A stretch of DNA of 64,000 bases from Roseomonas sp. GC11 (GTDB lineage: Bacteria > Pseudomonadota > Alphaproteobacteria > Acetobacterales > Acetobacteraceae). Under the pieces are notes generated by a model. The model made no database searches. It was not told the origin of the DNA and saw only the letters and a program-made list of their open reading frames with translations. Of this stretch, positions 29,826 to 38,914 are shown piece after piece. The position numbers were made by a program, and so were the translations under genes. The stretch is taken from the NCBI RefSeq assembly GCF_024437745.1, contig NZ_JANFNY010000016.1:1-64000 (forward strand), read 5' to 3'. Within the stretch, counting starts at the first letter, position 1. Every line of letters begins with the position of its first letter.

Positions 29826-30770
29826 ATGATGCTGCACGAGAATGAGGACCTCCAGGTTTTCTACCAGCCCGGCAAGGCCCGCTATCTCGTGGTGACCTTC
29901 GGCCCGCTGGCCATGCTGGCGGATGGCCGCACCCTCTGGGCGGGCGAGCCGCTGCAGAAGCTGGATGTGCCCCTGCTCTGCTTCATGGCCAAGGCGCCGC
30001 ACTGGTACCCCGAGGCCAGCCTGCGCCCGGCGCTGGAATCCTGCCGGGCGGTGCTGGCGGCGCATGCCTGCCGCATCGGCTATGGCTTCTCGATGGGCGC
30101 GCATGGCGCCATCCGCCACGCCCGGGCGCTCGGCCTGGACAGCGTGGTGGCCTGCGCGCCGCAATGGACCATCGACCCCGCCCGGCTCGGCCCCGGCATC
30201 CCCAACCTGCATGGCAAGTATCACCGCCCTGACCGGCATGAGGGCATGGAGCTGGTGGATTTCCCGGAAGCGGCGCGGCTCTACCTGCTCTACGACCCGC
30301 ACCGGCCGGCGGATGACTGGCACGCGGCGCAGGTGGCCCAGCATATCGCGCCGACACGGCGGGTGCGCATGCCCTTCCTCGGCCATGGCACGGTGCGCGC
30401 CTTCACCAGCACCACGCTGCTGGCCATGCTGATGGAGGCCGCCCGCGCGCGGGATGACGAGCTGGTGCAACGCGTCGCCCGCCATGCGCGGCGGGCCAAT
30501 CCGGCGCGGGAACTGCTGCTGGCGCGGCGCAACCTGCCGGCGCGCTATGAGCGCGGGCTGGCGCTGATGCGGCGCGGCGCGGCGAAGGCCCCGCCGGCGC
30601 GGCAGTCGGAGGGCTGGCTGGACTTCGCCCGGCAGGCCGTGCTGCTGGACCGCGCGGCCGAGGCGCGGGAGCTGGCGGAGGCGGCGCTGGCCGTCAGCAA
30701 GGGACGTGGCGCCGTGGCCGAGGAGGCGCGCCGCCTGCTGGCCCGGCTGGATGGCCCCGCCTCCCCCTGA
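29826..30770 (+). CDS. Alpha/beta-hydrolase-like protein with helical C-terminus, function unknown
   Basis: The ATG at 29826 gives 314 residues. The core shows YLVVTFGPLAM, the nucleophile elbow YGFSMGAHGA (serine), a later LYDPHRPADDWH acid region and FLGHGTVRAF with the candidate histidine, so a serine hydrolase triad is possible. Residues 205-314 are helical and Arg/Ala-rich, somewhat like a degenerate TPR. Similar two-part proteins are seen around exopolysaccharide genes of Rhodobacter-type bacteria (recollection, not checked). It is convergent with an unknown 535-residue protein gene 55 bp away. Confidence 0.65.
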   Translation: MMLHENEDLQVFYQPGKARYLVVTFGPLAMLADGRTLWAGEPLQKLDVPLLCFMAKAPHWYPEASLRPALESCRAVLAAHACRIGYGFSMGAHGAIRHARALGLDSVVACAPQWTIDPARLGPGIPNLHGKYHRPDRHEGMELVDFPEAARLYLLYDPHRPADDWHAAQVAQHIAPTRRVRMPFLGHGTVRAFTSTTLLAMLMEAARARDDELVQRVARHARRANPARELLLARRNLPARYERGLALMRRGAAKAPPARQSEGWLDFARQAVLLDRAAEARELAEAALAVSKGRGAVAEEARRLLARLDGPASP

Positions 30771-30825
30771 ACCGGACTCCCAGGAGCGGACTCTCAGGGG
30801 CGGGCGCCCATGGCCGAGCGCTGGC

Positions 30826-32433
30826 TCAGGCGCCGCCGGCCTCCAGCCCCGGCGGCGGCTCGCCCTCGCCCAGCGGGTCGGGCGGCCATTCCAGCCGGCC
30901 GGCCAGGGCGCGCCGCATCGCCGCTTCCAGGCCCCAGGGCGCCAGGACGAAGCGGTCATGCTTCTGCGCCAGCAGGTCCCCGGGCGGCGGGCCACCGACG
31001 GCGCGGGGATCGACGGCGACGATGCTGGCCACATCCACATTGGCGTGGTTGGCCACCGCCGCGCCGCGGTGATAGACGATGGTCGGCCGCCGCAGCAGCC
31101 AGGAGCAGACCAGCGCCCCCGCCCCCTGGGTGGTGAAGGCGAGGTCGCAGCGATGCAGATCGGCGATCTTGTCCAGGGCGGTGCGGCCGAAGACGCGGAT
31201 GCGCTCGCCCGGCGGCAGGGGCAGCCCCTCCAGGATGGCGGCGGCCATGGCCTCGATGCGCGCCATCACCTCCTGATCCTGCGGGCTGGGCTCGCCATTC
31301 ACCGTCCAGCCATCCCAGACGATGTCGAGCGCCATGCCCCGCGCGGTGCAGGCCTCGCCCAGGCGGCGCAGCACGAAGCGGAAGGCCTCCACGGCGTTGA
31401 CCACCCTCTGCCGCTCGGCATCGAGGGAGATCATCACGCGCAGGCGGCCCGGCACGGCGGAGGAGGCCTCCGCGGGGGAGGCGAGGCGGGCGGCGAGGCG
31501 GCGGCGCAGCCAGGCGGCATCCGGGTGGATGGTGAAGCGATAGACCCGGTGCGCGTCGAGGCCGGCGAGGAGCACGGCCTCGGTCACCCGCTGGCTGGCG
31601 ACGGTCAGGCGGTCGGCCTGCGCCAGGGCGGGGAAGACCACGAAGGGGTCCATGGCGCACCAGTCGCGGATCATCACGAAGAGGCCGCCGGCGGCGCCGA
31701 AGGCCCGCAGCGCCGTTTCCTCGGCATCGAGGTAGGCGAGGCCCTGGCGGACGAAATGGGTGGGGCGGTTGTCGCCGAGCGCGAGGGCCCGGCGCAGCCC
31801 GAGCGTGCGGGCGCGGCGCAGCCACTCCGCCCAGGCCAGCGGGCGGGTCAGCAGCGCGTCGAGCAGGTGGCGCAGCACGCCGGGGAAATGCAGGCGGAAT
31901 TCCGTCAGCACCAGGAAGAGCCGGTGCGCCGGGTAGAAGAAGCCCACAGGCATGGGCCCGATGGCGATGAAGAAGCTCAGCCCCTCCGCCTCCTGGCAGG
32001 GGCTGAGCTGATAGTGCAGCACGGGCACGCTGCCGATGACCGGCACTTCCACCCCGGAGAGGGGTGAGAAGAGGGTTCCCCGAGGCCCGCCCTCCAGGAA
32101 GGCCGCGTTCATCGCCCGGTAGCGCGGCGTCCAGACGCGGTTGGCATAGGCCTGGCGCAGCCGCGCCAGCAAGGCGGCGTCGCTGGCCCCGGGCTCTGTC
32201 TCTGGCCCTGCCTCTTCTGGCCCTGCCTCCGCCCGGGGGGGGAGGAAGGCGTCCACGATGTCACAGGCGGCGGCCAGGGCGGAGGTGGCGAATTCCCGCC
32301 CCGCCACCCGGCCGGGATAGCTGAAATGGCGCGGGTCCAGCCCGCACAGGGCGGCCATCGCCCGCGCGGCTGCCTGTTCCGGCCCCTCCCCGGGGGCCTC
32401 GGGCGGCGTGGTGTGAGAGGAGAGCGAAGACAT
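30826..32433 (-). CDS. Uncharacterised 535-residue protein, possible GT-B-type glycosyltransferase
   Basis: No family is confidently recognised. The N-terminal 100 residues are Ala/Pro/Glu-rich. The middle part (about 115-280) contains IGSVPVLHYQLSPCQEAEGL and VFYPAHRL-like segments. The C-terminal part holds RVFGRTALDKIADLHRCDLA followed by a GAGALV loop and PTIVYHRGAAVANHANVDV. That arrangement resembles the nucleotide-binding half of GT-B or GT61-like transferases, where a glycine-rich loop precedes a histidine. No signal peptide or membrane segment is seen. The start at 32433 is the first good one. Confidence 0.55.
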   Translation of the reverse strand: MSSLSSHTTPPEAPGEGPEQAAARAMAALCGLDPRHFSYPGRVAGREFATSALAAACDIVDAFLPPRAEAGPEEAGPETEPGASDAALLARLRQAYANRVWTPRYRAMNAAFLEGGPRGTLFSPLSGVEVPVIGSVPVLHYQLSPCQEAEGLSFFIAIGPMPVGFFYPAHRLFLVLTEFRLHFPGVLRHLLDALLTRPLAWAEWLRRARTLGLRRALALGDNRPTHFVRQGLAYLDAEETALRAFGAAGGLFVMIRDWCAMDPFVVFPALAQADRLTVASQRVTEAVLLAGLDAHRVYRFTIHPDAAWLRRRLAARLASPAEASSAVPGRLRVMISLDAERQRVVNAVEAFRFVLRRLGEACTARGMALDIVWDGWTVNGEPSPQDQEVMARIEAMAAAILEGLPLPPGERIRVFGRTALDKIADLHRCDLAFTTQGAGALVCSWLLRRPTIVYHRGAAVANHANVDVASIVAVDPRAVGGPPPGDLLAQKHDRFVLAPWGLEAAMRRALAGRLEWPPDPLGEGEPPPGLEAGGA

Positions 32434-32540
32434 CGTGGCGGTGCGTCACCCTGGAGCGGCCCGTGACAATGCCGTCCCCCCGGCAGGCCGGCAAGCACGC
32501 GGCGGGGGAGCACTCCCCCGCCGCAAGGCCGCCCGGAGCG

Positions 32541-33860
32541 TCAGGCGACGGCGTGCAGGGCGCGTGCCAGGGTGGTGGTGGCCTGCTCGATCTGCGCCGC
32601 GCTGATGACCAGTGGCGGGGAGAACACCATGGTATCCCCCGCCGCGCGGATCAGCACGCCCTCGGCGAAGCAGCGCTCCGCCACCTCGGCGCCGCGGGCG
32701 CCCGGCGCGCCGGGGCGCGGCGCCAGTTCCACCGCGCCCAGCACGCCGCAATGCCGCGCATCGATCACATGCGGCGCGCCGCGCAGGGCCAGCAACGCCT
32801 CGGCGAAGGGCGCGGCGATGCGGCCGGCGGCGGCGAAGATCCCCTCCTCCTGATAGGCATCCATCGCCGCCATGCCGGCGGCGCAGGCCAGCGGATGGGC
32901 GGAATAGGTGTAGCCATGCATGAATTCCGGCCCGCCCTCCGGCAGGTTCATGAAAGCCTCGAAGACCTGTGGGCTGGCCAGGGTGGCGCCCATCGGCACG
33001 GCGCCATTGGTCAGCCCCTTGGCGAGGGTGAGGATATCCGGCGTGACGCCCAGCGCCTCCGAGGCCGTGCAGGCGCCCAGGCGGCCGAAGCCGGTGATCA
33101 CCTCGTCAAAGATCAGCAGGATGCCATGGCGCGTGCAGATCTCGCGCAGCGCCTCCAGATAGCCCAGCGGCGGCGGATAGACGCCGCCCGAGCCGGTGAC
33201 GGGCTCGACGATCACGGCCGCCACGGTGGAGGGGTCCTGCACCGCCAGGATGTCCTCCAGCCCGGCGAGCCAGCGCGCATCCGCCTCCGGCCGGCCGGGC
33301 AGGAAGCGCTGCGCCGGGTCGTGCGGCAGGGGCATGTGGAAGACATCGGCCAGCAGCGGCCCGAAGTCGCGCTTGTGCCTGGCGATACCGCCCACCGACA
33401 GCCCGCCGAAGCCGACTCCGTGGTAGGATTTGTGCCGCCCGATGAATTTGGTGCGCCCGGCCTCGCCGCGCGCGCGGTGATAGGCGCGGGCGATCTTCAG
33501 CGCGGTGTCCACCGCCTCCGACCCCGAATTGGAGAAGAAGGCGCGGGCCATGAAGGGCACGGCATCCAGCAGCCGCCGCGCGAAGGCGAAGGCCGGCGGA
33601 TGCCCCATGCGGAAGGAGGAGACGTAATCCAGATGCCCCGCCGCCTCGCGGATGGCGGCGACGATGCGCGGATGGCCGTGGCCGGCATTCACGCACCACA
33701 GCCCGCCCATCATGTCGAGCACGCGGCGCCCGTCCGGGGTGAAGTAGTGCATGCCCTCGGCGCGCTCGAAGAGCATGGGCGCGTCGTGGAAGCTCCGCAT
33801 GGCGGTGAAGGGCATCCACAGCCCTTCCTCGATGGGCGGGGAATTGCGGATCACGGTCAT
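32541..33860 (-). CDS. Class III aminotransferase, omega-amino acid:pyruvate type
   Basis: The 439-residue PLP enzyme has MGGLWCVNAGHGHPRI, FSNSGSEAVDTALKIAR, IFDEVITGFGRLG and the Schiff-base lysine segment TLAKGLTNGAVP. The WMPFT opening near residue 15 and the MMGGLWCVN block are typical of beta-alanine/omega-amino acid:pyruvate aminotransferases rather than GabT. It would convert an omega-amino acid or amine to the aldehyde, with alanine as by-product. It stands alone and is divergent from modA. Confidence 0.82.
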   Translation of the reverse strand: MTVIRNSPPIEEGLWMPFTAMRSFHDAPMLFERAEGMHYFTPDGRRVLDMMGGLWCVNAGHGHPRIVAAIREAAGHLDYVSSFRMGHPPAFAFARRLLDAVPFMARAFFSNSGSEAVDTALKIARAYHRARGEAGRTKFIGRHKSYHGVGFGGLSVGGIARHKRDFGPLLADVFHMPLPHDPAQRFLPGRPEADARWLAGLEDILAVQDPSTVAAVIVEPVTGSGGVYPPPLGYLEALREICTRHGILLIFDEVITGFGRLGACTASEALGVTPDILTLAKGLTNGAVPMGATLASPQVFEAFMNLPEGGPEFMHGYTYSAHPLACAAGMAAMDAYQEEGIFAAAGRIAAPFAEALLALRGAPHVIDARHCGVLGAVELAPRPGAPGARGAEVAERCFAEGVLIRAAGDTMVFSPPLVISAAQIEQATTTLARALHAVA

Positions 33861-34017
33861 GCCTCGGCCTCGCGCGCGGAAGGGGCTCATGAGGCCGACC
33901 GCTTGTTCTCCCTGTCAAGCCGTCGCCCCTGATGGCGGGGTCCGGGGAGGCCCTGCCTCCCCGGCGGGAGGGTGCGGGAGGGCGGCGCCCTCCCGCCTTG
34001 CCCGGCTTTCCACCATT

Positions 34018-34041
34018 CGATATATCCAACCAGGAATAACG
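34018..34041 (+). promoter_or_regulatory. Candidate ModE operator upstream of modA
   Basis: The two half sites CGATATATC and GGAATAACG are separated by 6 bp. Against the known ModE consensus (CGnTATATA, six bases, TATATAACG) they match at 8 and 6 of 9 positions with exact spacing. The site ends 15 bp before the modA start codon, so binding should block transcription or translation initiation when molybdate is plentiful. A modE gene closes the same operon, consistent with autoregulation. Confidence 0.7.
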
Positions 34042-34056
34042 CCAGGAACCACCACC

Positions 34057-34839
34057 ATGCGCCGCCGTGCCCTTCTCCTCGCCGCCGCCCTGGCGGTGAC
34101 CCTCTCTCCGCCGGCGCGGGCGCAGGGCGCGGAAGGCCCCGTGGTCTTCGCCGCCGCCAGCCTGACCGATGCCATGAAAGCCCTGGGCGAAGCCTGGCGG
34201 GCGCAGGGCCACCCGCTGCCGCGCTTCTCCTTCGCCGCCTCCTCCGCCCTGGCGCGGCAGATGGAGCAGGGCGCGCCGGCCGACCTCTTCGCCTCCGCCG
34301 ATGAGCCGTGGATGGACTATGTCCAGCAGCGCGGCCTGATCCTGGCGGAGACGCGGCGCAGCCCGCTGGCCAACCGCCTCGTGCTGGTGGCCCCGGCGGA
34401 TTCGGCGCAGCCCGCCCTCACCCTCAGCCGCGCGACGGATCTCGCCGCCCTGGCCGGCCCCCAGGGCCGCATCGCCACGGGCGACCCGGCCCATGTCCCC
34501 GTCGGCCAGTATGCCCGCGCGGCGCTGGGCTGGATGGGCCAGTGGGAGGCGCTCTCCCCCCGCATCGCGCGGGCCGACAATGTGCGCGCCGCCCTGCTGC
34601 TGGTGGAGCGCGGCGAGGCGCCGCTGGGCATCGTCTACGCCACCGATGCCGCGGCCTCGAAGGGGGTGAAGGTCATCGGCACCTTCCCGGCGGAGAGCCA
34701 CCCGCCCGTCACCTATCCCTTCGCCCTGGCCACCCGCGCGGCGGGGAATGCGGAGGCGCGCGGCTTCCTCGCCTTCATCACCAGCCCGGCGGCGGAAGCC
34801 ACCTGGACGCGCTTCGGCTTCGGCCTGCGCACGGAGTGA
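34057..34839 (+). CDS. modA: Molybdate ABC transporter, substrate-binding protein
   Basis: The 260-residue protein has a signal peptide (MRRRALLLAAALAVT, cleavage after ARAQG) and the ModA pattern: VVFAAASLTDAMKAL at the mature N-terminus, FSFAASSALARQMEQGAPADLFASAD, and VVKAL-like binding-site elements further on (ARADNVRAALLLVERGEAPLGIVYATDA). It captures molybdate or tungstate in the periplasm. AGGAA precedes the start. Its stop overlaps the modB start. Confidence 0.93.
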   Translation: MRRRALLLAAALAVTLSPPARAQGAEGPVVFAAASLTDAMKALGEAWRAQGHPLPRFSFAASSALARQMEQGAPADLFASADEPWMDYVQQRGLILAETRRSPLANRLVLVAPADSAQPALTLSRATDLAALAGPQGRIATGDPAHVPVGQYARAALGWMGQWEALSPRIARADNVRAALLLVERGEAPLGIVYATDAAASKGVKVIGTFPAESHPPVTYPFALATRAAGNAEARGFLAFITSPAAEATWTRFGFGLRTE

Positions 34840-35543
34840 TGCCGCCCTGGCTCTCGCCGGAGGAGTGGGAGGCGGTGCGCCTCAGCCTCTCCGTGGCGCT
34901 GCGCTCCGTGGTGTTCGGCGTGCCGCCGGCGGTGCTGGTGGCCTGGCTGCTGGCGCGCGGGCGCTTCCCCGGGCGCGGGCTGCTGGATGCGCTGGTGCAT
35001 CTGCCGCTGGTGATGCCGCCGGTGGTGGTGGGGTGGCTGCTGCTCGTCACCTTCGGCGTGCGCGGGCCGGTGGGGTCGCTGCTGCAGGAGTGGTTCGGCC
35101 TGCGCCTCGTCTTCACCACCGGCGGCGCGGCGCTGGCCACGGCGGTGATGTCCTTCCCGCTGATCGTCCGCGCCGTCCGGCTCAGCCTGGACGCGGTGGA
35201 GCCGGGGCTGGAGGCGGCGGCGCGCAGCCTGGGCGCCGGGCCGGTGGACCGCTTCCTCACCATCACCCTGCCGCTGATCAGCCCGGGCATCCTCTCCGGC
35301 GCCATCACCGCCTTCGCCGCCGGGCTGGGCGAGTTCGGCGCCGTCATCACCTTCGCCTCCAATATTCCCGGCCAGACCCAGACCCTGCCGCTGGCCATCT
35401 ACAGCGCCACCCAGACGCCGGGCGGCGAGGCCATGGCGGCGCGGCTGGCGCTGCTCTCCTTCGCCCTGGCGGTGGCCGGGCTGCTGGCGGCGGAATTCGC
35501 CCGCCGCCGCCTGCAGGCCTGGCTGGGGCGGGAGGCGCGCTGA
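34839..35543 (+). CDS. modB: Molybdate ABC transporter permease
   Basis: The 234-residue permease begins with MPPWLSPEEWEAVRLSLSVAL, as is usual for ModB, and has about five membrane helices. The EAA-like loop is EAAARSLGAGPVDRFLTITLPLISPG, followed by FAAGLGEFGAVITFASNIPGQTQT, a signature of ModB. The TGATG overlap with modA and with modC shows translational coupling across the operon. Confidence 0.93.
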   Translation: MPPWLSPEEWEAVRLSLSVALRSVVFGVPPAVLVAWLLARGRFPGRGLLDALVHLPLVMPPVVVGWLLLVTFGVRGPVGSLLQEWFGLRLVFTTGGAALATAVMSFPLIVRAVRLSLDAVEPGLEAAARSLGAGPVDRFLTITLPLISPGILSGAITAFAAGLGEFGAVITFASNIPGQTQTLPLAIYSATQTPGGEAMAARLALLSFALAVAGLLAAEFARRRLQAWLGREAR

Positions 35544-36643
35544 TGCTGGAGGTCACGCTGCGCCACGGCTTCCCAGGCTTCACGCTGGAGGCCAGCTTCG
35601 CCGCCCCGGCGGAGGGGGTGACGGTGCTCTTCGGCCCCTCGGGCTGCGGCAAGTCCACGCTGCTCGCCGCCGTGGCCGGGCTGCTGCGGCCGGAGGCGGG
35701 GCGCATCGCCCTGGGCGGGGCGGTGCTGTTCGACAGCCGCGCGGGCGTGATGCTGCCGCCCGAGCGCCGCCGCTGCGGCGTGGTGTTCCAGGATGCGCGG
35801 CTCTTCCCGCACCTCTCGGTGGAGGCCAATCTGCGCTACGGCCTGCGCCGCGCCCCGCGCGGGGCGGAAGGGCCGGATTTCAGCGAGGTGGTGGAGCTTC
35901 TCGGCATCGGCACGCTGCTCGGCCGCCGCCCGGCCCTGCTCTCGGGCGGCGAGAAGCAGCGCGTGGCGCTGGGCCGCGCCCTGCTCTCCCGCCCGCGGCT
36001 GCTGCTGATGGACGAGCCCCTGGCGGCGCTGGACCAGGGGCGCAAGGCGGAGGTGCTGCCCTTCCTGGCGCGGCTGAAGCAGCGGCTGCGCCTGCCCATC
36101 CTCTATGTCACCCACGCCATGGCGGAGGTGGACCGGCTGGCCGATACGCTGGTGCTGATGCAGGCCGGGCGGGTGCTGGCCAGCGGGCCGGTGGAGGAGG
36201 TGGCGGCGCGCACCGACCTGCCCCTGCTCGGCGCGCGGCGGGATGCGGGGGTGGTGCTGGCCTGCCGGGTGCTGCGGCACGACACGGCGCAGGGGCTGAC
36301 GCATCTGGCCTTTCCCGGTGGCGAACTGGCGGTGCCGCTCGCCACGGTGCCGGAGGGCGGGCCGCTGCGGCTGCGGCTGCGGGCGCGCGATGTCGTGCTG
36401 GCCACCGAGGCGCCGCGCGGCCTCTCGGTGCGCAACATCCTGCCCGTGGTGGTGGAGGGGCTGGCCGCGGCGGAGGGGCATGCCGCGATGCTGCGCCTGC
36501 GCGCCGGCCCCAGCCTGATTCTGGCGCGGGTGACGCGCGAGGCCGTGGCCCGGCTTGCCCTGGCCCCTGGACAGGCGGCCTGGGCGCTGGTCAAAGCCGT
36601 GGCCCTCAGCGGCCCGGACGGAGAGGAAGCCCCGGATGACTGA
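35543..36643 (+). CDS. modC: Molybdate ABC transporter ATPase
   Basis: The 366-residue protein has Walker A FGPSGCGKST (30-39), signature LSGGEKQRV, Walker B LLLMDEPLAALD and the switch histidine in YVTHAM. The C-terminal part (about 290-355) is a TOBE/Mop-type oxyanion domain starting SVRNILPVVVEG, which confirms ModC rather than another importer ATPase. It energises ModB, and the TOBE domain can sense intracellular molybdate. It overlaps modE by 8 bp. Confidence 0.94.
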   Translation: MLEVTLRHGFPGFTLEASFAAPAEGVTVLFGPSGCGKSTLLAAVAGLLRPEAGRIALGGAVLFDSRAGVMLPPERRRCGVVFQDARLFPHLSVEANLRYGLRRAPRGAEGPDFSEVVELLGIGTLLGRRPALLSGGEKQRVALGRALLSRPRLLLMDEPLAALDQGRKAEVLPFLARLKQRLRLPILYVTHAMAEVDRLADTLVLMQAGRVLASGPVEEVAARTDLPLLGARRDAGVVLACRVLRHDTAQGLTHLAFPGGELAVPLATVPEGGPLRLRLRARDVVLATEAPRGLSVRNILPVVVEGLAAAEGHAAMLRLRAGPSLILARVTREAVARLALAPGQAAWALVKAVALSGPDGEEAPDD

Positions 36644-36989
36644 CCCCACCCCGCCCGGCCGGCTGAGCATCCGGCTCGATCTGGCCGGCGGCTTGCGAAT
36701 CGGGCCGGGCAAGGTGCGGCTGCTGGAGGAAATCGGCCGCACCGGCTCCATTTCCGGCGCGGGGCGGGCGCTCAAAATGTCCTATCGCCGCGCCTGGGAA
36801 CTGGTCGAGGAGTTGAAGGCCGGGCTGGGCTGCCCGGTGGTGGAGACCTCGGCCGGGGGGGCGCGGGGGGGCGGCGCAAAGCTGACCGCCGCCGGGGAAG
36901 CCATCATCCGCGAATACCGGCAGGTGGAGGCGGAGAGCAACCGGGCCGCTTATAAAGCTTTGGAAAATTTGAATAGTTTTTTGAAATGA
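36636..36989 (+). CDS. modE: ModE-type molybdate-responsive regulator, DNA-binding domain only
   Basis: The 117-residue protein consists of a single LysR-like winged helix typical of ModE (KVRLLEEIGRTGSISGAGRALKMSYRRAWELVEEL, residues 26-60, in two short blocks) and a dimerisation helix. The molybdate-binding TOBE domains of E. coli ModE are missing, as in many alphaproteobacterial ModE/MopB-type forms. How it senses the ligand is unclear. It is the last gene of the operon, and an operator candidate lies before modA. Confidence 0.88.
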   Translation: MTDPTPPGRLSIRLDLAGGLRIGPGKVRLLEEIGRTGSISGAGRALKMSYRRAWELVEELKAGLGCPVVETSAGGARGGGAKLTAAGEAIIREYRQVEAESNRAAYKALENLNSFLK

Positions 36990-36992
36990 TTG

Positions 36993-37014
36993 TTCTTTTT
37001 CTTCAGAAAAAGAA
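36993..37014. terminator. A/T-rich hairpin behind modE
   Basis: Perfect 10-bp arms TTCTTTTTCT and AGAAAAAGAA with loop TC start 4 bp after the modE stop codon and end 18 bp before the stop of the convergent chemoreceptor gene. It resembles the variant repeat at 20456 and can serve both genes as a terminator. Confidence 0.65.
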
Positions 37015-37031
37015 GATAGATTCTATTATTT

Positions 37032-38723
37032 TCAGGCACTTCTCACTTCGCGCAGGAAGCCATTCACCTCGGCGGAGAGCTTGTCCGAGCTGTGCGACAA
37101 TTCGGCAGCGGCATCGAGCACCTGCCCGGAGGCACTGCCCGTATCCCCGGCATTGCGGCTGACGCTGGCGATGGTTTCCGTCACTTCCTGCGTGGCGCGG
37201 AAGGTGCTCTGCACCGTGCGGGCGATTTCATTGGTGGCGCCCCGCTGCTCCTCCACCGCCGTGGCGATGGTGGCGGTGATGGAGCCGACCTCCTCGATGG
37301 TCATGGTGATGGCCTGAATGGCGTTCACCGTGGCCCCGGTCGCGGCCTGGATACCGGCGATCTGGGCGCTGATTTCCTCGGTGGCCTTGGCGGTCTGGCT
37401 GGCGAGGTTCTTCACCTCGGAGGCCACCACGGCGAAGCCCTTGCCGGCCTCGCCGGCGCGCGCCGCCTCGATCGTCGCGTTGAGGGCGAGCAGGTTGGTC
37501 TGCCCGGCGATGCTCTGGATGAGGGAGACGACATCGCCGATCTTGCTGGCGGAGCTGGCGAGGGCGCGCACCGTGCCATCGGTGTCGCGGGCATTCTGCA
37601 CGGCGCGGCTGGTGACGGCGGTGGCCTGGGCCACCTGGCGGCTGATCTCGCTGATGGAGGCGGTGAGTTCCTCCGTCGCGGCGGCCACGGTCTGCACGCC
37701 GCCGGTGGTGGACTGGGCGGCGCTGCTCACCGTGCCGGCCTGCTCGTTGGTCTGCCGGGCGATCTGCGACATGCTGCGCGCCGTGGTCTCCAGCTTGCCG
37801 GCGGCGGAGGAAAGATGGCCGGTGAGGCCGCTCACCGTGCCCTCGAACTGGCGGATCAGCTCGGCGAGGCGGGTGGCGCGGCGTTCCTTGCCCTGCTGCT
37901 CGGCGGCCTGGGCGGCGGCGAGGTCGCGTGCCTCCCGCGCATTGCGCTGGAACACCTCCAGCGCGCGCACCAGGGCGCCGATCTCGTCCTGGCGCTCCCG
38001 CCCCTCGACGCGGATATCGAGATCCCCCTGGGCCAGCCGGTCCATCGCCTGGGTCACGGTGCCGAGGGGCTTGCTGACCTGGCTGCTGGCGATCCAGAAG
38101 GTGAGCAGCGCGGCGAGGCCCAGCCCGGCCACGGCGCCGATGATCAGCCAGAATTGCAGGGAATTCTGGAAGGCCATGGCATCGCGGCCCATCTGGGTGA
38201 TCTCGCTGTTGTTCAGCCGCACCGCATCGTTCAGTTCCTCGGTGATGCGCTGGCGGACCTGCCGGCCTTCATGCAGGGAAAGCTGCGTCGCCGCCTTGTC
38301 ATCCTGCGCCAGGGCGAAAGCGAGGACCCGCCGCGTGACCTCGCGATAGGCGGCGAGGTTGTTCTGCATCTGCTCGACCGGGGCCACCTTCGCCGGGCGG
38401 GCCAGGGCACGCAGCTCGGCGAGTTCACGGGTGGCCTGCCCGATGGCGGCTTCGAAGGCCTGCTGCTGCTGCTGCACGCCCGCGGCGTTCTCCTCCAGGA
38501 TGGCGTTCTTCTCGAACACCGCAGCGCTGTTCAGCTGGGCCAGGGCGGTCAGTGCGTGAATCAGGCGCGGCACCCGGATTTCCGCCAGTTCCGCCGAGGT
38601 GGTGCCAACGCTCGACAACCCCTTCAGACTGGTGCCCAGCAGAGCGGCGCTGATCAGCAGCATGAGCCCGCAGGCCAGGGACAGCTTGGCGGCGACCTTG
38701 GCATTGCGAAGCAAGCTCAACAT
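37032..38723 (-). CDS. Methyl-accepting chemotaxis protein
   Basis: The 563-residue receptor has a first membrane helix at about 15-35 ([15 protein letters not shown]), a helical periplasmic ligand domain of the four-helix bundle kind (40-190), a second membrane helix near 193-215 ([20 protein letters not shown]), a HAMP linker (215-270) and the cytoplasmic signalling hairpin with the highly conserved tip [20 protein letters not shown]. It relays ligand binding to CheA/CheW and flagellar rotation. No che genes are adjacent. Ligand unknown. Confidence 0.93.
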   Translation of the reverse strand: MLSLLRNAKVAAKLSLACGLMLLISAALLGTSLKGLSSVGTTSAELAEIRVPRLIHALTALAQLNSAAVFEKNAILEENAAGVQQQQQAFEAAIGQATRELAELRALARPAKVAPVEQMQNNLAAYREVTRRVLAFALAQDDKAATQLSLHEGRQVRQRITEELNDAVRLNNSEITQMGRDAMAFQNSLQFWLIIGAVAGLGLAALLTFWIASSQVSKPLGTVTQAMDRLAQGDLDIRVEGRERQDEIGALVRALEVFQRNAREARDLAAAQAAEQQGKERRATRLAELIRQFEGTVSGLTGHLSSAAGKLETTARSMSQIARQTNEQAGTVSSAAQSTTGGVQTVAAATEELTASISEISRQVAQATAVTSRAVQNARDTDGTVRALASSASKIGDVVSLIQSIAGQTNLLALNATIEAARAGEAGKGFAVVASEVKNLASQTAKATEEISAQIAGIQAATGATVNAIQAITMTIEEVGSITATIATAVEEQRGATNEIARTVQSTFRATQEVTETIASVSRNAGDTGSASGQVLDAAAELSHSSDKLSAEVNGFLREVRSA

Positions 38724-38867
38724 GATTCCATCCCGAATTGGGGGCGCGGGCCAGTCTCATGCTGGCCCTCGCGCCGACCATGGAAGCAATGCGCCAGCTG
38801 TTTCTAACAAGGCATGAAAAACGGGCGCCTGGGCGCGCATCCGTTTGCAAAAAGCCTTCGGGCGAAA

Positions 38868-38885
38868 TGTCTTTATTTAAAGACA
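38868..38885. other. Small perfect palindrome upstream of the chemoreceptor gene
   Basis: TGTCTTTA and TAAAGACA flank a TT centre in the 191-bp gap between the racemase-family gene and the chemoreceptor gene, both leftward. It may be a weak terminator for the former or an operator for the latter. No clear T-run follows on the minus strand. Confidence 0.4.
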
Positions 38886-38914
38886 AATCTTCCAGATCGG
38901 GCTTCCGCTCCCGC

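Noticed and set aside
36993-37014. Hairpin repeats considered as CRISPR-like repeats
   Set aside because: The copies are dispersed over tens of kilobases without regular spacers, so they do not form an array, and no cas genes are present.
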